DNA of 64,000 nt from Clostridia bacterium. GTDB lineage: Bacteria; Bacillota; Clostridia; Oscillospirales; CAG-272. The notes under the pieces are model-generated. The model worked only from the letters and a program-made list of their open reading frames with translations. It had not been told where the DNA came from and did not search any database. Positions within the stretch are counted from its first letter, which is position 1, and each line of letters starts with the position of its first letter. Both the position numbers and the translations under genes were made by a program. Of this stretch, positions 35,035 to 43,306 are shown piece by piece. The stretch spans positions 209,889 through 273,888 of the forward strand of contig JAFVXI010000013.1 of NCBI GenBank assembly GCA_017501245.1, read 5' to 3'.

Positions 35035-36168
35035 ATGAAAACACTGTTACATATCACCTTTGCCAAAATGAGAAAAGATTTTAGAAAAAGTCTGTTTCAA
35101 TCATTCGCTGCTTTTGCGTCTATGTTTGCTATATCTTTCTTTGTATGCTTTGTTATTTCTCTCGAAGCATTCAGAGCTACGAATCCGACTTTCGGAATAG
35201 AAGCTATTGGTGGAGAAAACATATTAACGATTGAATCTTTTAGCTCGTTCTTTAAAGAAATTGTATCGGGAATTAGTATTATCGCAATTGCCATAATAAT
35301 TCTATCTTTCGTTGCATTGTTTATATTTGCAAGGCTACGAATAGAAGAAAACAAGCACTTTTTTGCAACGCTTACGAGTATCGGAGCTACAAGCGGTCAA
35401 AGAAAAATCATTTCTATTACAGAAACACTTGTTTTATATGGAATCCCAATCTTGTTAGGCAGTTTTCTTGGAATACTCCCTTCGCAGTTGTTTACCGGTA
35501 TGGTTGCACGCATTTTCGTAAGTGACTATAAGCACTCGCCTATTTCAATTTTAATCCCTGCGCTTCTTGCTATCGTGGGAATAGTGCTTGTGCTGACATT
35601 TACTTACGTACCAAGCGTAAGACGAAGAAAATCTGTCATAGAAACGGTGAAATCTCACAACGAAAAGGAATCCGGAGAAACACATAATTACCGCAAGTCA
35701 TATACGTTTCGTCATATGCCTATTGAAAAGCGTATCGCTAAAAAGAGCGTGTCTTATTACAGTGCCTCCTATCGGAGGATAACGGTTATGTTTATCTCCT
35801 GTGCGCTGTATCCCGTGCTTGCCGTGCTTTTCTTTATGCTTGTATCCGACACGCGAGTAACCGATTATACGCCGGATTATGGGATCGATGCGACCAAGCT
35901 GGTGGGTATTTTTGCAAATAATATAGCGCTGTTCGGATCTTTAGCCTTCCTCGCACTTACCGTGATCGGAGTGCTTCAAACGGCGTATATCATTCAAGTG
36001 CATAATCGCCTCAGGCAAGATGGCTTGGTGATTTATAAGAGCATCGGAATGACAGATGGCAGCATCAAAAGGGTTTTAATATATGAGTATACGACTGCGG
36101 CATTCCACGCAGTGCTTTGCCTTATATTTATTCTTGCCTTAGTCTTTATCGGCTTTGATGGTATTTGA
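35035..36168 (+). CDS. FtsX-like ABC permease, probably truncated at the C-terminus
   Basis: A 377-residue permease. Helix 1 (20-45) is followed by a first FtsX unit (about 75-200, IIAIAIIILSFVALFIF and LVLYGIPILLGSFLGILPSQLF), a cytoplasmic basic linker (RRRKSVIETVKSH) and a second unit whose first helices are present (NNIALFGSLAFLALTVIGVLQ and FHAVLCLIFILALVFIG), but the last helix is missing. The stop lies 47 bases before the right direct repeat, so the end was likely lost at the island border. Base composition changes from A/T-rich to the genome-like level near 35,750, inside the gene. It starts one base after the ATPase stop. Confidence 0.82.
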   Translation: MKTLLHITFAKMRKDFRKSLFQSFAAFASMFAISFFVCFVISLEAFRATNPTFGIEAIGGENILTIESFSSFFKEIVSGISIIAIAIIILSFVALFIFARLRIEENKHFFATLTSIGATSGQRKIISITETLVLYGIPILLGSFLGILPSQLFTGMVARIFVSDYKHSPISILIPALLAIVGIVLVLTFTYVPSVRRRKSVIETVKSHNEKESGETHNYRKSYTFRHMPIEKRIAKKSVSYYSASYRRITVMFISCALYPVLAVLFFMLVSDTRVTDYTPDYGIDATKLVGIFANNIALFGSLAFLALTVIGVLQTAYIIQVHNRLRQDGLVIYKSIGMTDGSIKRVLIYEYTTAAFHAVLCLIFILALVFIGFDGI

Positions 36169-36214
36169 TCTGGAAATGCCATCTCAAGGCGGATAAAGCA
36201 AGCGGAGCATCCTG

Positions 36215-36238
36215 CAATAAAGCCCGAGGTTTGATTTC
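36215..36238 (+). repeat. right copy of the lysS 3'-end direct repeat (attR-like)
   Basis: Starts CAATAAAGCCCGAGG and ends TTTGATTTC; 23 of 24 bases identical to 31760-31783. It is not part of a gene here, which argues that it is a duplicated target. Confidence 0.8.
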
Positions 36239-36293
36239 CTTTTTTGCGTTCTTGTGCAAAAACTGAAAAATATTTTCCTTAATATAATATATA

Positions 36294-36350
36294 AAGCGAG
36301 ATGACCCGGGTGAAGCCCTTTTGGAGCCGAACCCTGATCATCTCGCTTTT
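36294..36350. terminator. terminator at the right end of the island
   Basis: Stem AGCGAGATGA (36295-36304) with TCATCTCGCT (36338-36347), followed by TTTTGCG. It may be the original lysS terminator. Confidence 0.75.
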
Positions 36351-36469
36351 GCGTTGCTTTTATGCTGAGTTATGTGTCTTTTGTCAATAAATGTTGTCGG
36401 AATGTTATGCTATCGAGCGCTTTTTGCTACGAGCCGTTTACTCCGCAGAGGCGGCGCTTCGTCATCGGG

Positions 36470-38236
36470 TCAAGCCTCGAGCTTAAGCTCATCGGGGGAG
36501 GTGACTTTTCCGTTTATCGCAAGCTTAAGATATTCCGCAGCAGCCTCGGAGTCGCTCTTGAAGACGTCTGCCGTTACAGGCGCAAGCTCTGTGACGGTGC
36601 GCTTTTCGTCGTCTATATAAAGAGGGATAAAGCGAAGGCTCTTTCCCGTCCTTCTCTTATACATCTCGCCAAGGAAGAGGAAGCCCGTGTAGATCTCGCT
36701 CATATGATCCTTGTCGGCGGTGTATTCGATGTCAGCGTAGACGATAATGCTCTCGTTTTTGATGAGGCAATCCATCGAGTGACGGAAGGTGTTTATCGAG
36801 GCGGAGGCGCTTTCTCCTCTGTAAACGGGGATAGCCTTAATCGATCTTACCCCTGCGGGCACGATGCGGCTGGCGAGCCACGCCTTGAGGTTGAATTTGC
36901 CTGCCTTTTTGCCCTCCCTCACGCTGAAGGTGTAGTCGCGGTACTGGATATAGCAGTCACGCTCCTTGAAGAAGGGGTGATAGATCATCGGATGCACGTT
37001 AAACTTAAACCATCTGAGCGTCGTGATGGGACCGTGCATATTGAGATGCCTGCAAACGTAAACCACACCCTTGTCATCGTGGGGTATAACGTTTATGCGG
37101 TATTTCTTGCCGAACGCCATGGCAAGCTGCTTGGCTATCGTGATGAAGGGGCCGTAGAACTCTCTCGAGTTGTCATTTTTGAACACCCAAAGCCTTTGGA
37201 TCTGATAGCTGAGGATGCCGAGGAGGATATCTCCTAAGCCCTTCATTATCGTAAGGTTAAGACCCATAATGTTTCCGAAGAGGAAAACGAGGCCGTAGGA
37301 TGCGCCCAGCTGGAACAGCCACAGCAGGTAATACCGTATTATCGAGCGCTTGCTCTTGCCGGCAAAAACGTATTTTCTGTTGAAGTGGAAATTTAGTATA
37401 GAGGATGCGACCCTCGCCGTCACGGTCGCTATAAGCGTATTGAGCGCACTGATCTCGAATATGTACGTCGTCAGGACGAAGAAAACGAGGATATCCAAAA
37501 GACCCGAGAGCACGGAGGAGATGAGATACCAGTTGAGGTTTTTCAAAACCACGCCGAGGATACGGATGCTGTCCTTGATGGGGTTGAAATGCGACACGTG
37601 GTCGGCCGGGTCATCGGGATAGACGGTCTCGATCGGAGCCTCGCTTACGGGTATACCGTTTTTCTGCGCATAGATCAGCATATTCATCTCGTATTCAAAG
37701 CGATCGCCTCGAATGGAGATGAACCTCTCGGCCATATCCACCGACATAGCACGGAGGCCTGTCTGCGTGTCGTAGATGTTGAGGCCGTAGAGTAGGTGGA
37801 AGAGCTTGCTCGTAAACACGTTTCCGAATCTCGACCTCGGCGGCACGTTCTTTTGCGTGAAGTCTCTTGAGCCGAGCATAAGCGAGCCGGGATGCTCGAG
37901 GTAGCTGCGATAGACCTTGAGGATATCCTCAATTTTGTGCTGGCCGTCGCAGTCTGCCGTTACGATAACGTCGTCACCGTCGGCAAACTCCTTGCAGTGT
38001 GCAAAAGCCGTCTTGAGGCCAAAGCCCTTGCCCTTGTTTTTCTCGAGCCTTATGTAGTCGACGTTTTCTATCGCTGCGATGGGGTCAAAAATCTCGTTAT
38101 AGCTATCGTTGCTTCCGTCGTTTATCACGACGATGCGCTTTGCGATCTGTGAGACCTGCTTGGCGTAGTCAACGAACTCCTTCGGCGGCTCGTATGCGGG
38201 TATTATCACTATTAGCTTTTCATTCATTTTATGCAT
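36470..38236 (-). CDS. three-domain fusion: GT2 glycosyltransferase, GtrA-like membrane domain, lysophospholipid-acyltransferase-like domain
   Basis: A 588-residue protein. Residues 1-225 are a GT2 family glycosyltransferase like polyprenyl-phosphate mannosyl/glucosyltransferases (VIIPAYEPP, VVINDGSND, VTADCDGQHKIEDI, LGSRDF). Residues 235-355 hold four membrane helices of GtrA type (SSILNFHFNRKYVF), proposed to flip or present lipid-linked sugars. Residues 365-588 look like a PlsC/LPLAT acyltransferase with CRHLNMHGPI in place of the HxxxxD block and VYADIEYTADKD later. This suggests one enzyme that makes, moves and acylates a glycolipid (inference). CGGAGA lies six bases before the ATG. Transcribed alone on the minus strand. 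Confidence 0.85.
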   Translation of the reverse strand: MHKMNEKLIVIIPAYEPPKEFVDYAKQVSQIAKRIVVINDGSNDSYNEIFDPIAAIENVDYIRLEKNKGKGFGLKTAFAHCKEFADGDDVIVTADCDGQHKIEDILKVYRSYLEHPGSLMLGSRDFTQKNVPPRSRFGNVFTSKLFHLLYGLNIYDTQTGLRAMSVDMAERFISIRGDRFEYEMNMLIYAQKNGIPVSEAPIETVYPDDPADHVSHFNPIKDSIRILGVVLKNLNWYLISSVLSGLLDILVFFVLTTYIFEISALNTLIATVTARVASSILNFHFNRKYVFAGKSKRSIIRYYLLWLFQLGASYGLVFLFGNIMGLNLTIMKGLGDILLGILSYQIQRLWVFKNDNSREFYGPFITIAKQLAMAFGKKYRINVIPHDDKGVVYVCRHLNMHGPITTLRWFKFNVHPMIYHPFFKERDCYIQYRDYTFSVREGKKAGKFNLKAWLASRIVPAGVRSIKAIPVYRGESASASINTFRHSMDCLIKNESIIVYADIEYTADKDHMSEIYTGFLFLGEMYKRRTGKSLRFIPLYIDDEKRTVTELAPVTADVFKSDSEAAAEYLKLAINGKVTSPDELKLEA

Positions 38237-38403
38237 ATGGATTCTCCGTATAAAAAGCTTGAATTAAACTGGCGTAAAGGATATTTTACTCCTTATTTAT
38301 TACGTGAAGATTAACTTTCGTGGTAAAATATGTTAAATGCCGTGGCGGCAGCCTGCGCTTTTTTAACGCAAGGTTAATTATTATTTCGTCCGCCCTCTTC
38401 GCC

Positions 38404-38432
38404 TTGACAGCCTTGGCGTTTTATGTTATACT
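38404..38432 (+). promoter_or_regulatory. sigma-A promoter of the 38536 gene
   Basis: TTGACA (38404-38409), 17-base spacer, TATACT (38427-38432). Confidence 0.88.
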
Positions 38433-38535
38433 CATTCAAGAAGAGCAATAACTTGCGCTCTGCGGGCTATAAGCGTATATATGTAAAGTATTATTCCCAA
38501 AAGCGCTACATAACTATAAGAAGAGGAAGGGAAAA

Positions 38536-39297
38536 ATGGCAGAGGAAAGAAGAGAAGAGGAGTATGGCTCTGATATAAGCATCAAGACTCCGTTTCTTAC
38601 AAAGCTTGAAAATTTCTGGTATCATTATAAATGGCATAGCATCGTTGCGGCGTTTATCATCGTTGCGATCCTCGTATGCACATTGCAGATGTGCGCAAAG
38701 GAGCCGATAGATATTCACATTATGTACGCCGGAAACGAGGAGATATCGAGGAGATCGGGCGACGGCGACATCCCGGAATATAATCGTATCGTCAGCGCTC
38801 TGTCAGACTTCGCCGATGACTATAACGGCGACGGAAACACAGTCCTCACCCTGTCTACCTATTTTCAGCTCACCGAGGAGGAGATAGCCAAGATAGAGGC
38901 GGATCCCGCCCTCGAGGTCAACTACACGCTCCTTGAGCAGGATAGGGGGGCGCTGGAGCAGAGAATGGCTATCGGCGAATATTACCTTTGCCTCCTTTCC
39001 CCGTTCGTCTACGAGCAATATAAAGCGACGGGGGATGGCGTTTCGCTCTTTATGCCTATCGCCGCATACGTCAAGGACGGTAGCTCGGTTGAATACTATA
39101 ACGACTACGCCGTCAAGCTCTCCTCAACGGCGCTCTACAAGAGCAGCCCTGCCGTACGCGAGATCTTTGGAGAGGACACCGACGTTATCGTTGCCCTCAG
39201 GATTAACAGCGAAATGTCCGCCGCCTTCGGAGGCGCAGAGAGCCGTGAGCTGTATAGACGAGCAGAGGATATGCTGAGGCGCATCCTGGGCGAATAG
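38536..39297 (+). CDS. membrane-anchored protein of unknown function
   Basis: A 253-residue protein. Residues 1-33 are charged and cytoplasmic, residues 34-53 (HSIVAAFIIVAILVCTLQMC) form one membrane helix, and the remainder is a soluble domain facing outside with mixed structure (PIDIHIMYAGNEEI, YYLCLLSPFVYEQY, VIVALRIN). Similar single-pass proteins are common in gut Clostridia but I know of no function. Strong promoter, GGAAGGGA ribosome binding site and a following terminator support a real monocistronic gene. Confidence 0.82.
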   Translation: MAEERREEEYGSDISIKTPFLTKLENFWYHYKWHSIVAAFIIVAILVCTLQMCAKEPIDIHIMYAGNEEISRRSGDGDIPEYNRIVSALSDFADDYNGDGNTVLTLSTYFQLTEEEIAKIEADPALEVNYTLLEQDRGALEQRMAIGEYYLCLLSPFVYEQYKATGDGVSLFMPIAAYVKDGSSVEYYNDYAVKLSSTALYKSSPAVREIFGEDTDVIVALRINSEMSAAFGGAESRELYRRAEDMLRRILGE

Positions 39298-39426
39298 CCA
39301 TAATAATTATAAACCTTTTAGACTTAAGATGCAAGAGAGGGCGCGAAAATTAATTCGCAGAGGTGCTTTTGCGCTGTGGAATTTTCAACCACTAGTAAAT
39401 GACAAGATATCTCTTATATAGCTAAA

Positions 39427-39462
39427 GGACAGAGAATTTTCACGTTCTCTGTCCTCTTTTTG
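39427..39462 (+). terminator. terminator of the 38536 gene
   Basis: Ten-base stem GGACAGAGAA (39427-39436) with TTCTCTGTCC (39445-39454), then TCTTTTT. Confidence 0.92.
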
Positions 39463-39540
39463 AAAGCACTGCGTTTGTGGGAATAAGTGCCGTTTTGTCG
39501 ATACACCTCACTGACGTTTGGCTTGATATGATCTAAATCC

Positions 39541-39665
39541 CTCGTTTGCGGAGCAAACATATCGAGCCGCAGGCATATCGAGCGGCTACCTCAGGTACAG
39601 GCGGAGCCTGTATTCCTATGCCCTGTCGCTTACAAGCCGCTTGCGTGGAAGCGGGCTTGACGCTC
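39541..39665. repeat. chain of small hairpins with ATATCGAG spacer words
   Basis: GTTTGC-GGA-GCAAAC (39544-39558), then ATATCGAG twice around GCCGCAGGC, TACAGGC-GGA-GCCTGTA (39596-39612), and AAGCCGCTT with AAGCGGGCTT (39634-39658). Loops of GGA recur. Confidence 0.6.
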
Positions 39666-39799
39666 ATCGGGCGGAATGCGAACTGGATTCTGCTCGCAGG
39701 GGGGAGTGCAGAACTTTATTCAAGTCTGGCAGTTAAAGCGTATCGATGCATAAGTGCTACATATGGCTCGCAGAGCAAGCTCGAATCATGGATAGCAGC

Positions 39800-39830
39800 A
39801 AAAAAGCACCCCCTATTGGGAGTGCTTTTT
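39800..39830 (-). terminator. terminator of tRNA-Thr
   Basis: Stem GCACCCCC with GGGAGTGC (39806-39825) with one mismatch; on the minus strand followed by TTTTTT. Confidence 0.88.
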
Positions 39831-39831
39831 G

Positions 39832-39907
39832 TGGAGCTGCTACCCAGATTCGAACTGGGGACCTCATCCTTACCAAGGATGTGCTCTACCAACTGAGCCA
39901 TAGCAGC
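39832..39907 (-). tRNA. tRNA-Thr (anticodon GGT)
   Basis: Minus-strand 76-nt tRNA including encoded CCA. Acceptor stem GCTGCTA/TAGCAGC, D-arm GCTCAGTTGGTAGAGC, anticodon stem CATCC/GGATG with loop TTGGTAA (anticodon GGT), T-arm CCCAGTTCGAATCTGGG. All arms pair. It reads ACC and ACU codons. A terminator follows. Confidence 0.97.
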
Positions 39908-40022
39908 ACACGCCATGAGCTATTGCCCACAGCGGTGATTATTATAACAAAAAATCAGGCGTTTGTCAATACTATTTTCGTATTTTCCTGATTTTTTTGC
40001 GATAACTCACAAAACCCCGGAA

Positions 40023-40454
40023 TTAACCAAGGAGACCGGAGGAGAACAGAACAAATGCTGCGCCGCCGACAACTACTAAAAGACCAAGGATGATGAGAAT
40101 GGCAGAGGTAGCCTTTCTCTTGTTAATGTACTGCTTAGCCTTATTGAGATACTTAGCGATAGGATCGCGCTTCTTGATGATAGCAGCCTTGAAGCTCTGG
40201 ATCCACTTAAGATCGTCCTTAGTGATCTCGTTATCTCTGCGAAGTGCAACAGGCTCGGTGCTGAGGCGCTTGTGAGCCTTTCTATACTTAACAAGACGAG
40301 GGAGAACGTCCTCGCGATCGGGCGCATAACGAGCGTTGTTAAGTCTGTTTACGTATTCGCCAACACCTCCGCTGGATACACCAAACTTTTCACAACAAGC
40401 CATATCGAGCTCAGTATAGATCTTTACGAATTTATCGTTGATTCTCTTTCCCAC
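40023..40454 (-). CDS. tail-anchored small membrane protein of unknown function
   Basis: A 143-residue protein from a GTG start. The first 118 residues are soluble, helical and basic (KRINDKFVKIYTELD, RLVKYRKAHKRL, YLNKAKQYINKRK); residues 119-138 form one C-terminal helix (AILIILGLLVVVGGAAFVLF). An AAAGG lies 14 bases before the start, rather far, so the start is not certain; an in-frame stop lies just upstream. A promoter at 40505-40533 supports expression. I do not recognise the family; in composition it resembles small tail-anchored proteins of Clostridia. Confidence 0.75.
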   Translation of the reverse strand: MGKRINDKFVKIYTELDMACCEKFGVSSGGVGEYVNRLNNARYAPDREDVLPRLVKYRKAHKRLSTEPVALRRDNEITKDDLKWIQSFKAAIIKKRDPIAKYLNKAKQYINKRKATSAILIILGLLVVVGGAAFVLFSSGLLG

Positions 40455-40504
40455 GACAAGTTAGCCAACCTTTCTTAATGATTTGAGTTTTTACTCTTGA
40501 ATAC

Positions 40505-40533
40505 ATTTTACACTATTTTTTTAGATTTTGCAA
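40505..40533 (-). promoter_or_regulatory. sigma-A promoter of the 40023 gene
   Basis: Minus strand TTGCAA (40528-40533), 17-base spacer, TAAAAT (40505-40510). Confidence 0.7.
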
Positions 40534-40624
40534 TAGGTATTTATAAAAAAACGTAAAAAAATTAAAATATATTTATCTTTTTCGTAATACGGGCGCTGCC
40601 CATAGACGTGAAGGGGATGAACTT

Positions 40625-40963
40625 TTATTGTCCTCTGCTCTTGAAAAGGTCAGCGCTTTGGTTTGTTTCGATGCCTATATGATGCCCGGCGTCGGCTCTT
40701 GCGGCCGTGCCGGTTGCTTCGGAGGTGGACTCTGATGATGGCTTTGGCCTCCTCGTAATGATAGCATTGGTAAAGCATCTAAACGGCGCCAAATTTAACA
40801 CGGGGTGCCGCTTGCCTTGCGTTTTTGAACGCCTGAGTGTATACTGTTTGTCATTTGATGCCCGCCCCGTCACCGAGACTGTCGCCCACACATGCCGATA
40901 GGTGTATTTTGCGCATCCGAGTGCTTTGGCCTTTGGGGATGTCAGCGACGGCGGCTCTAACAA
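40625..40963 (-). other. unassigned 112-codon frame or RNA of foreign character
   Basis: Open from a TTG at 40963 with no Shine-Dalgarno. The predicted peptide is basic and Arg/Thr/Ser-rich (TYRHVWATVSVTGRASNDKQ, then YTLRRSKTQGKRHPV), and uses codons rare elsewhere here (CGG, CAT, CCC). I doubt it is a normal host gene. It could be a gene remnant from a mobile element or a structured RNA. The DNKQYxL-like stretch recalls a tmRNA tag, but no stop follows and no tmRNA ends are present. Confidence 0.25.
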
Positions 40964-40992
40964 ACATTCACATTAGCATCTGTCGGATTTCG

Positions 40993-41035
40993 AAAAAACA
41001 AGCGCAGAATGACAATAATAGTTGCCATTCTGCGC
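40993..41035 (-). terminator. terminator of trpS
   Basis: Ten-base stem GCGCAGAATG (41002-41011) with CATTCTGCGC (41026-41035); minus-strand tail TTGTTTTTT. Confidence 0.92.
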
Positions 41036-41082
41036 ACATTTTCATTGTTTTGTCGTTTAGGTCATGCTGCTTGACGGTTGCG

Positions 41083-42084
41083 TCAGACGACGAAGCCGAT
41101 CTTTCTCTTGACCTTGGAGAGCGTCTTTCTTGCATAGAAGGCTGCCTCCTCTGCGCCCGCTTTCATAACTGCCTCAAGGTGTGCCTTGTCGGCGATAAGC
41201 CTTGCAAACTCATCTCTTACGGGAGCCAGGCCGTCAGCGCACGCCTCGCCTACCGCCATCTTGAAGTCGCCGTAGCCCTTTCCGTCAAACTCACGCTCGA
41301 TCTCCTCGAAGCTCTTACCGGTAAAGGCTCTGTAAATCGTCATAAGGTTGGAGACGCCGGGCTTGTCCTCCGAGTAACGGATGGTGCTGTCCGAGTCGGT
41401 CACCGCGCGCTTGAACTTGCGCATCACGTCATCCTTTGAGTCGAGGATATATACGACGGAATTCTGATTAGGATCGGATTTGGACATCTTCGAGGTGGGG
41501 TCGGAGAGCGACATGATCTTCATCGTCTCGGTGGGGATATATCCCTCGGGCACGGTAAAGGTGTCGGAGTAGATCTGGTTAAACCTCATAGCCACGTCAC
41601 GCGCAAGCTCGAGGTGCTGCTTCTGGTCTATACCTACGGGAACAACGTCGGTCTGATAGAGCAGGATATCCGCCGCCATAAGCGAGGGGTAGGTGAAAAG
41701 ACCCGCATTGATGTTCTCCGCATTCTTTGCGCTCTTGTCCTTGAACTGCGTCATTCTCGAAAGCTCGCCGAACATCGTGTAGCAGTCGAGTATCCAGCCC
41801 AGCTCAGCGTGCGCAGGCACGTGCGACTGAACGAAGAGGGTGTTCTTCTTCTCGTCGAGGCCGCAAGCCATATAGAGCGCCAGGGTCTCGTATGTCCTTC
41901 TGCGAAGCTCGGCAGGCACCTGCCTTACGGTTATCGAGTGGAGGTCGACTACGCAGTAAAAGGTCTTATATTCGTCGGAGAAGCGAGAGAAGTTCTTTAT
42001 CGCTCCGAGGTAGTTTCCTATCGTGAGGTTTCCCGAGGGCTGAACGCCCGAGAAAACGATCTTTTTTCCGTTCTGATCCGGCAT
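41083..42084 (-). CDS. trpS: tryptophanyl-tRNA synthetase
   Basis: A 333-residue class I synthetase that charges tRNA-Trp. HIGH-like motif QPSGNLTIGNYLGAI near the N-terminus, KMSKS motif SKMSKSDPNQ, and the tryptophan pocket region LLYQTDVVPVGIDQKQHLELARD. Start: ATG at 42084, preceded by AAAGGCGGAT; a frame open to 42177 would include the promoter, whose -35 lies at 42172-42177, so it is excluded. The leader of about 60 bases is too short for a T-box but has a GCCCTC/GAGGGC hairpin just before the ribosome binding site. Confidence 0.96.
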   Translation of the reverse strand: MPDQNGKKIVFSGVQPSGNLTIGNYLGAIKNFSRFSDEYKTFYCVVDLHSITVRQVPAELRRRTYETLALYMACGLDEKKNTLFVQSHVPAHAELGWILDCYTMFGELSRMTQFKDKSAKNAENINAGLFTYPSLMAADILLYQTDVVPVGIDQKQHLELARDVAMRFNQIYSDTFTVPEGYIPTETMKIMSLSDPTSKMSKSDPNQNSVVYILDSKDDVMRKFKRAVTDSDSTIRYSEDKPGVSNLMTIYRAFTGKSFEEIEREFDGKGYGDFKMAVGEACADGLAPVRDEFARLIADKAHLEAVMKAGAEEAAFYARKTLSKVKRKIGFVV

Positions 42085-42148
42085 AAGATCCGCCTTTCCG
42101 CCCTCTGCCGGAGGGCATATATCACCAAATGGATTTTTGTTACCAAAT

Positions 42149-42177
42149 ATTGTACTACCTTTGTCCGCTTTTGTCAA
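42149..42177 (-). promoter_or_regulatory. sigma-A promoter of trpS
   Basis: Minus strand TTGACA (42172-42177), 17-base spacer, TACAAT (42149-42154). Confidence 0.88.
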
Positions 42178-42260
42178 GAGGTGGGGTTGCTTTCATTTTA
42201 ATTTTAAAAATATTATTATGTTGTGTGCGTTTTGTTCATAATTTGTTTAAAAATATATGA

Positions 42261-42266
42261 TATACT
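42261..42266 (+). promoter_or_regulatory. probable -10 element of the Gld-like ABC operon
   Basis: TATACT preceded by TG at the extended -10 position; the -35 (ATAATT) is poor. Confidence 0.45.
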
Positions 42267-42326
42267 ACTAAATTAGTTAGCAATTTACATAATACTTGCC
42301 GCAAGCGCGGCAGAACGGAGATAAAG

Positions 42327-43295
42327 ATGGTAAAGGTAGAGCATTTGGTCAAGCGTTTTGGAAACACCTATGCGCTCAACGATGTGTCCTTTGAGATAGG
42401 CTCGGGTGAGATCGTAGGTCTGCTTGGACCCAACGGCGCAGGCAAAAGCACTGCGATGAATATACTGACCGGATATCTGTCCAGCACGTCGGGCTCGGTG
42501 AGCGTGGGCGGCATAGATATGGTAGAGGAGCCGATAGAGGCGAAGCGTATGATAGGCTTCCTGCCCGAGCAGCCTCCTCTCTATCCCGAGATGACGGTGG
42601 ACGAGTTCCTTAATTTCGTATACGATCTCAAGGGTTGTACCCTTGATCGCACGGCACATCTCGAGGAGATCGTAAAGGTGACTAAGCTTGGCGAGGTCAG
42701 AGGCAGGCTTATCGCAAATCTCTCGAAGGGTAATAAGCAGAGAGTCGGTATCGCTCAAGCGCTGATAGGTGATCCCCAGGTCCTCATCTTCGACGAGCCC
42801 ACCGTAGGCCTTGATCCTAAGCAGATCCTCGCAGTAAGAAACCTACTGCGTACGCTTGCGAAGAACCACACCGTAATTCTCTCGACGCACATTCTCGCCG
42901 AGGTACAGGCGGTGTGTGAAAGAGTTATCATCATAAATAAAGGCAAGATCATAGCCGACGAGCGCACCGAGAGCATCGTGCGTGCCATCGAGGACGGCTA
43001 TCGCTACCGTGCGAGGATCTGCGGCCCTCAGAAGGAGGTAGAGTCCGCACTCTCGAAGCTTGGCGGCGTCAAGTCCGTCGAGGCGACGGGAGAGAGAGAT
43101 CTCGATTCCTTTGCCTTCGTCTTCGACAGTGCCAAGGGCGTCGACGTAAGAAAAGCCGTTTTCAATCTTTGCGTTCAGCGCGGCTGGCCTCTGATCGGCA
43201 TGGAGCCCGTAGGCACCGATCTTGAGAGCGTATTCATCAAGCTCGTTGACGAGGCTGAGGAGCCCGGCTCCACCGCTAAAAGGCGAGTGCATTAA
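42327..43295 (+). CDS. ABC transporter ATP-binding protein (GldA/CcmA type)
   Basis: A 322-residue ATPase. Walker A GPNGAGKST (34-42), Q-loop FLPEQPPLYPEMTVDEFL, signature NLSKGNKQRVGIAQAL, Walker B VLIFDEPTVGLDPKQ, switch His in STHILAEV. The C-terminal 85 residues (from about 225) are an accessory domain typical of GldA-like and NatA-like ATPases. It opens a five-gene operon whose other members are a small permease, two GldG-like proteins and a DUF4340-like protein, an arrangement also found in non-gliding bacteria. ACGGAGA precedes the ATG. Confidence 0.94.
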   Translation: MVKVEHLVKRFGNTYALNDVSFEIGSGEIVGLLGPNGAGKSTAMNILTGYLSSTSGSVSVGGIDMVEEPIEAKRMIGFLPEQPPLYPEMTVDEFLNFVYDLKGCTLDRTAHLEEIVKVTKLGEVRGRLIANLSKGNKQRVGIAQALIGDPQVLIFDEPTVGLDPKQILAVRNLLRTLAKNHTVILSTHILAEVQAVCERVIIINKGKIIADERTESIVRAIEDGYRYRARICGPQKEVESALSKLGGVKSVEATGERDLDSFAFVFDSAKGVDVRKAVFNLCVQRGWPLIGMEPVGTDLESVFIKLVDEAEEPGSTAKRRVH

Positions 43296-43306
43296 GGAGG
43301 TTTAAA

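Larger units (their letters stand above)
39298..39831. other. 530-base intergenic region with terminators and hairpin chain
   Basis: Holds the terminator of the 38536 gene (39427-39462), a chain of small hairpins with ATATCGAG words (39541-39665) and the terminator of tRNA-Thr (39800-39830). No gene seen. Confidence 0.8.
40455..41082. other. 628-base gap between trpS and the tail-anchored protein
   Basis: Contains the trpS terminator (40993-41035), an odd GC-richer stretch with a 112-codon frame (40625-40963, minus), an AT-rich stretch and the promoter of the 40023 gene. No tRNA, tmRNA or RNase P signature was found. Confidence 0.75.

Noticed and set aside
36362..37237. Plus-strand frame of 291 codons opposite the glycosyltransferase fusion
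   Set aside because: Antisense shadow: the minus strand has clear family motifs, the plus frame none.
40625..40963. tmRNA gene
   Set aside because: A stretch reading SNDKQYTL resembles a degradation tag, but there is no following stop, no tRNA-like 5' or 3' end and no CCA.
41083..42148. T-box riboswitch before trpS
   Set aside because: The promoter lies only about 60 bases before the start codon; no room for a T-box and no TGGA-type sequence seen.
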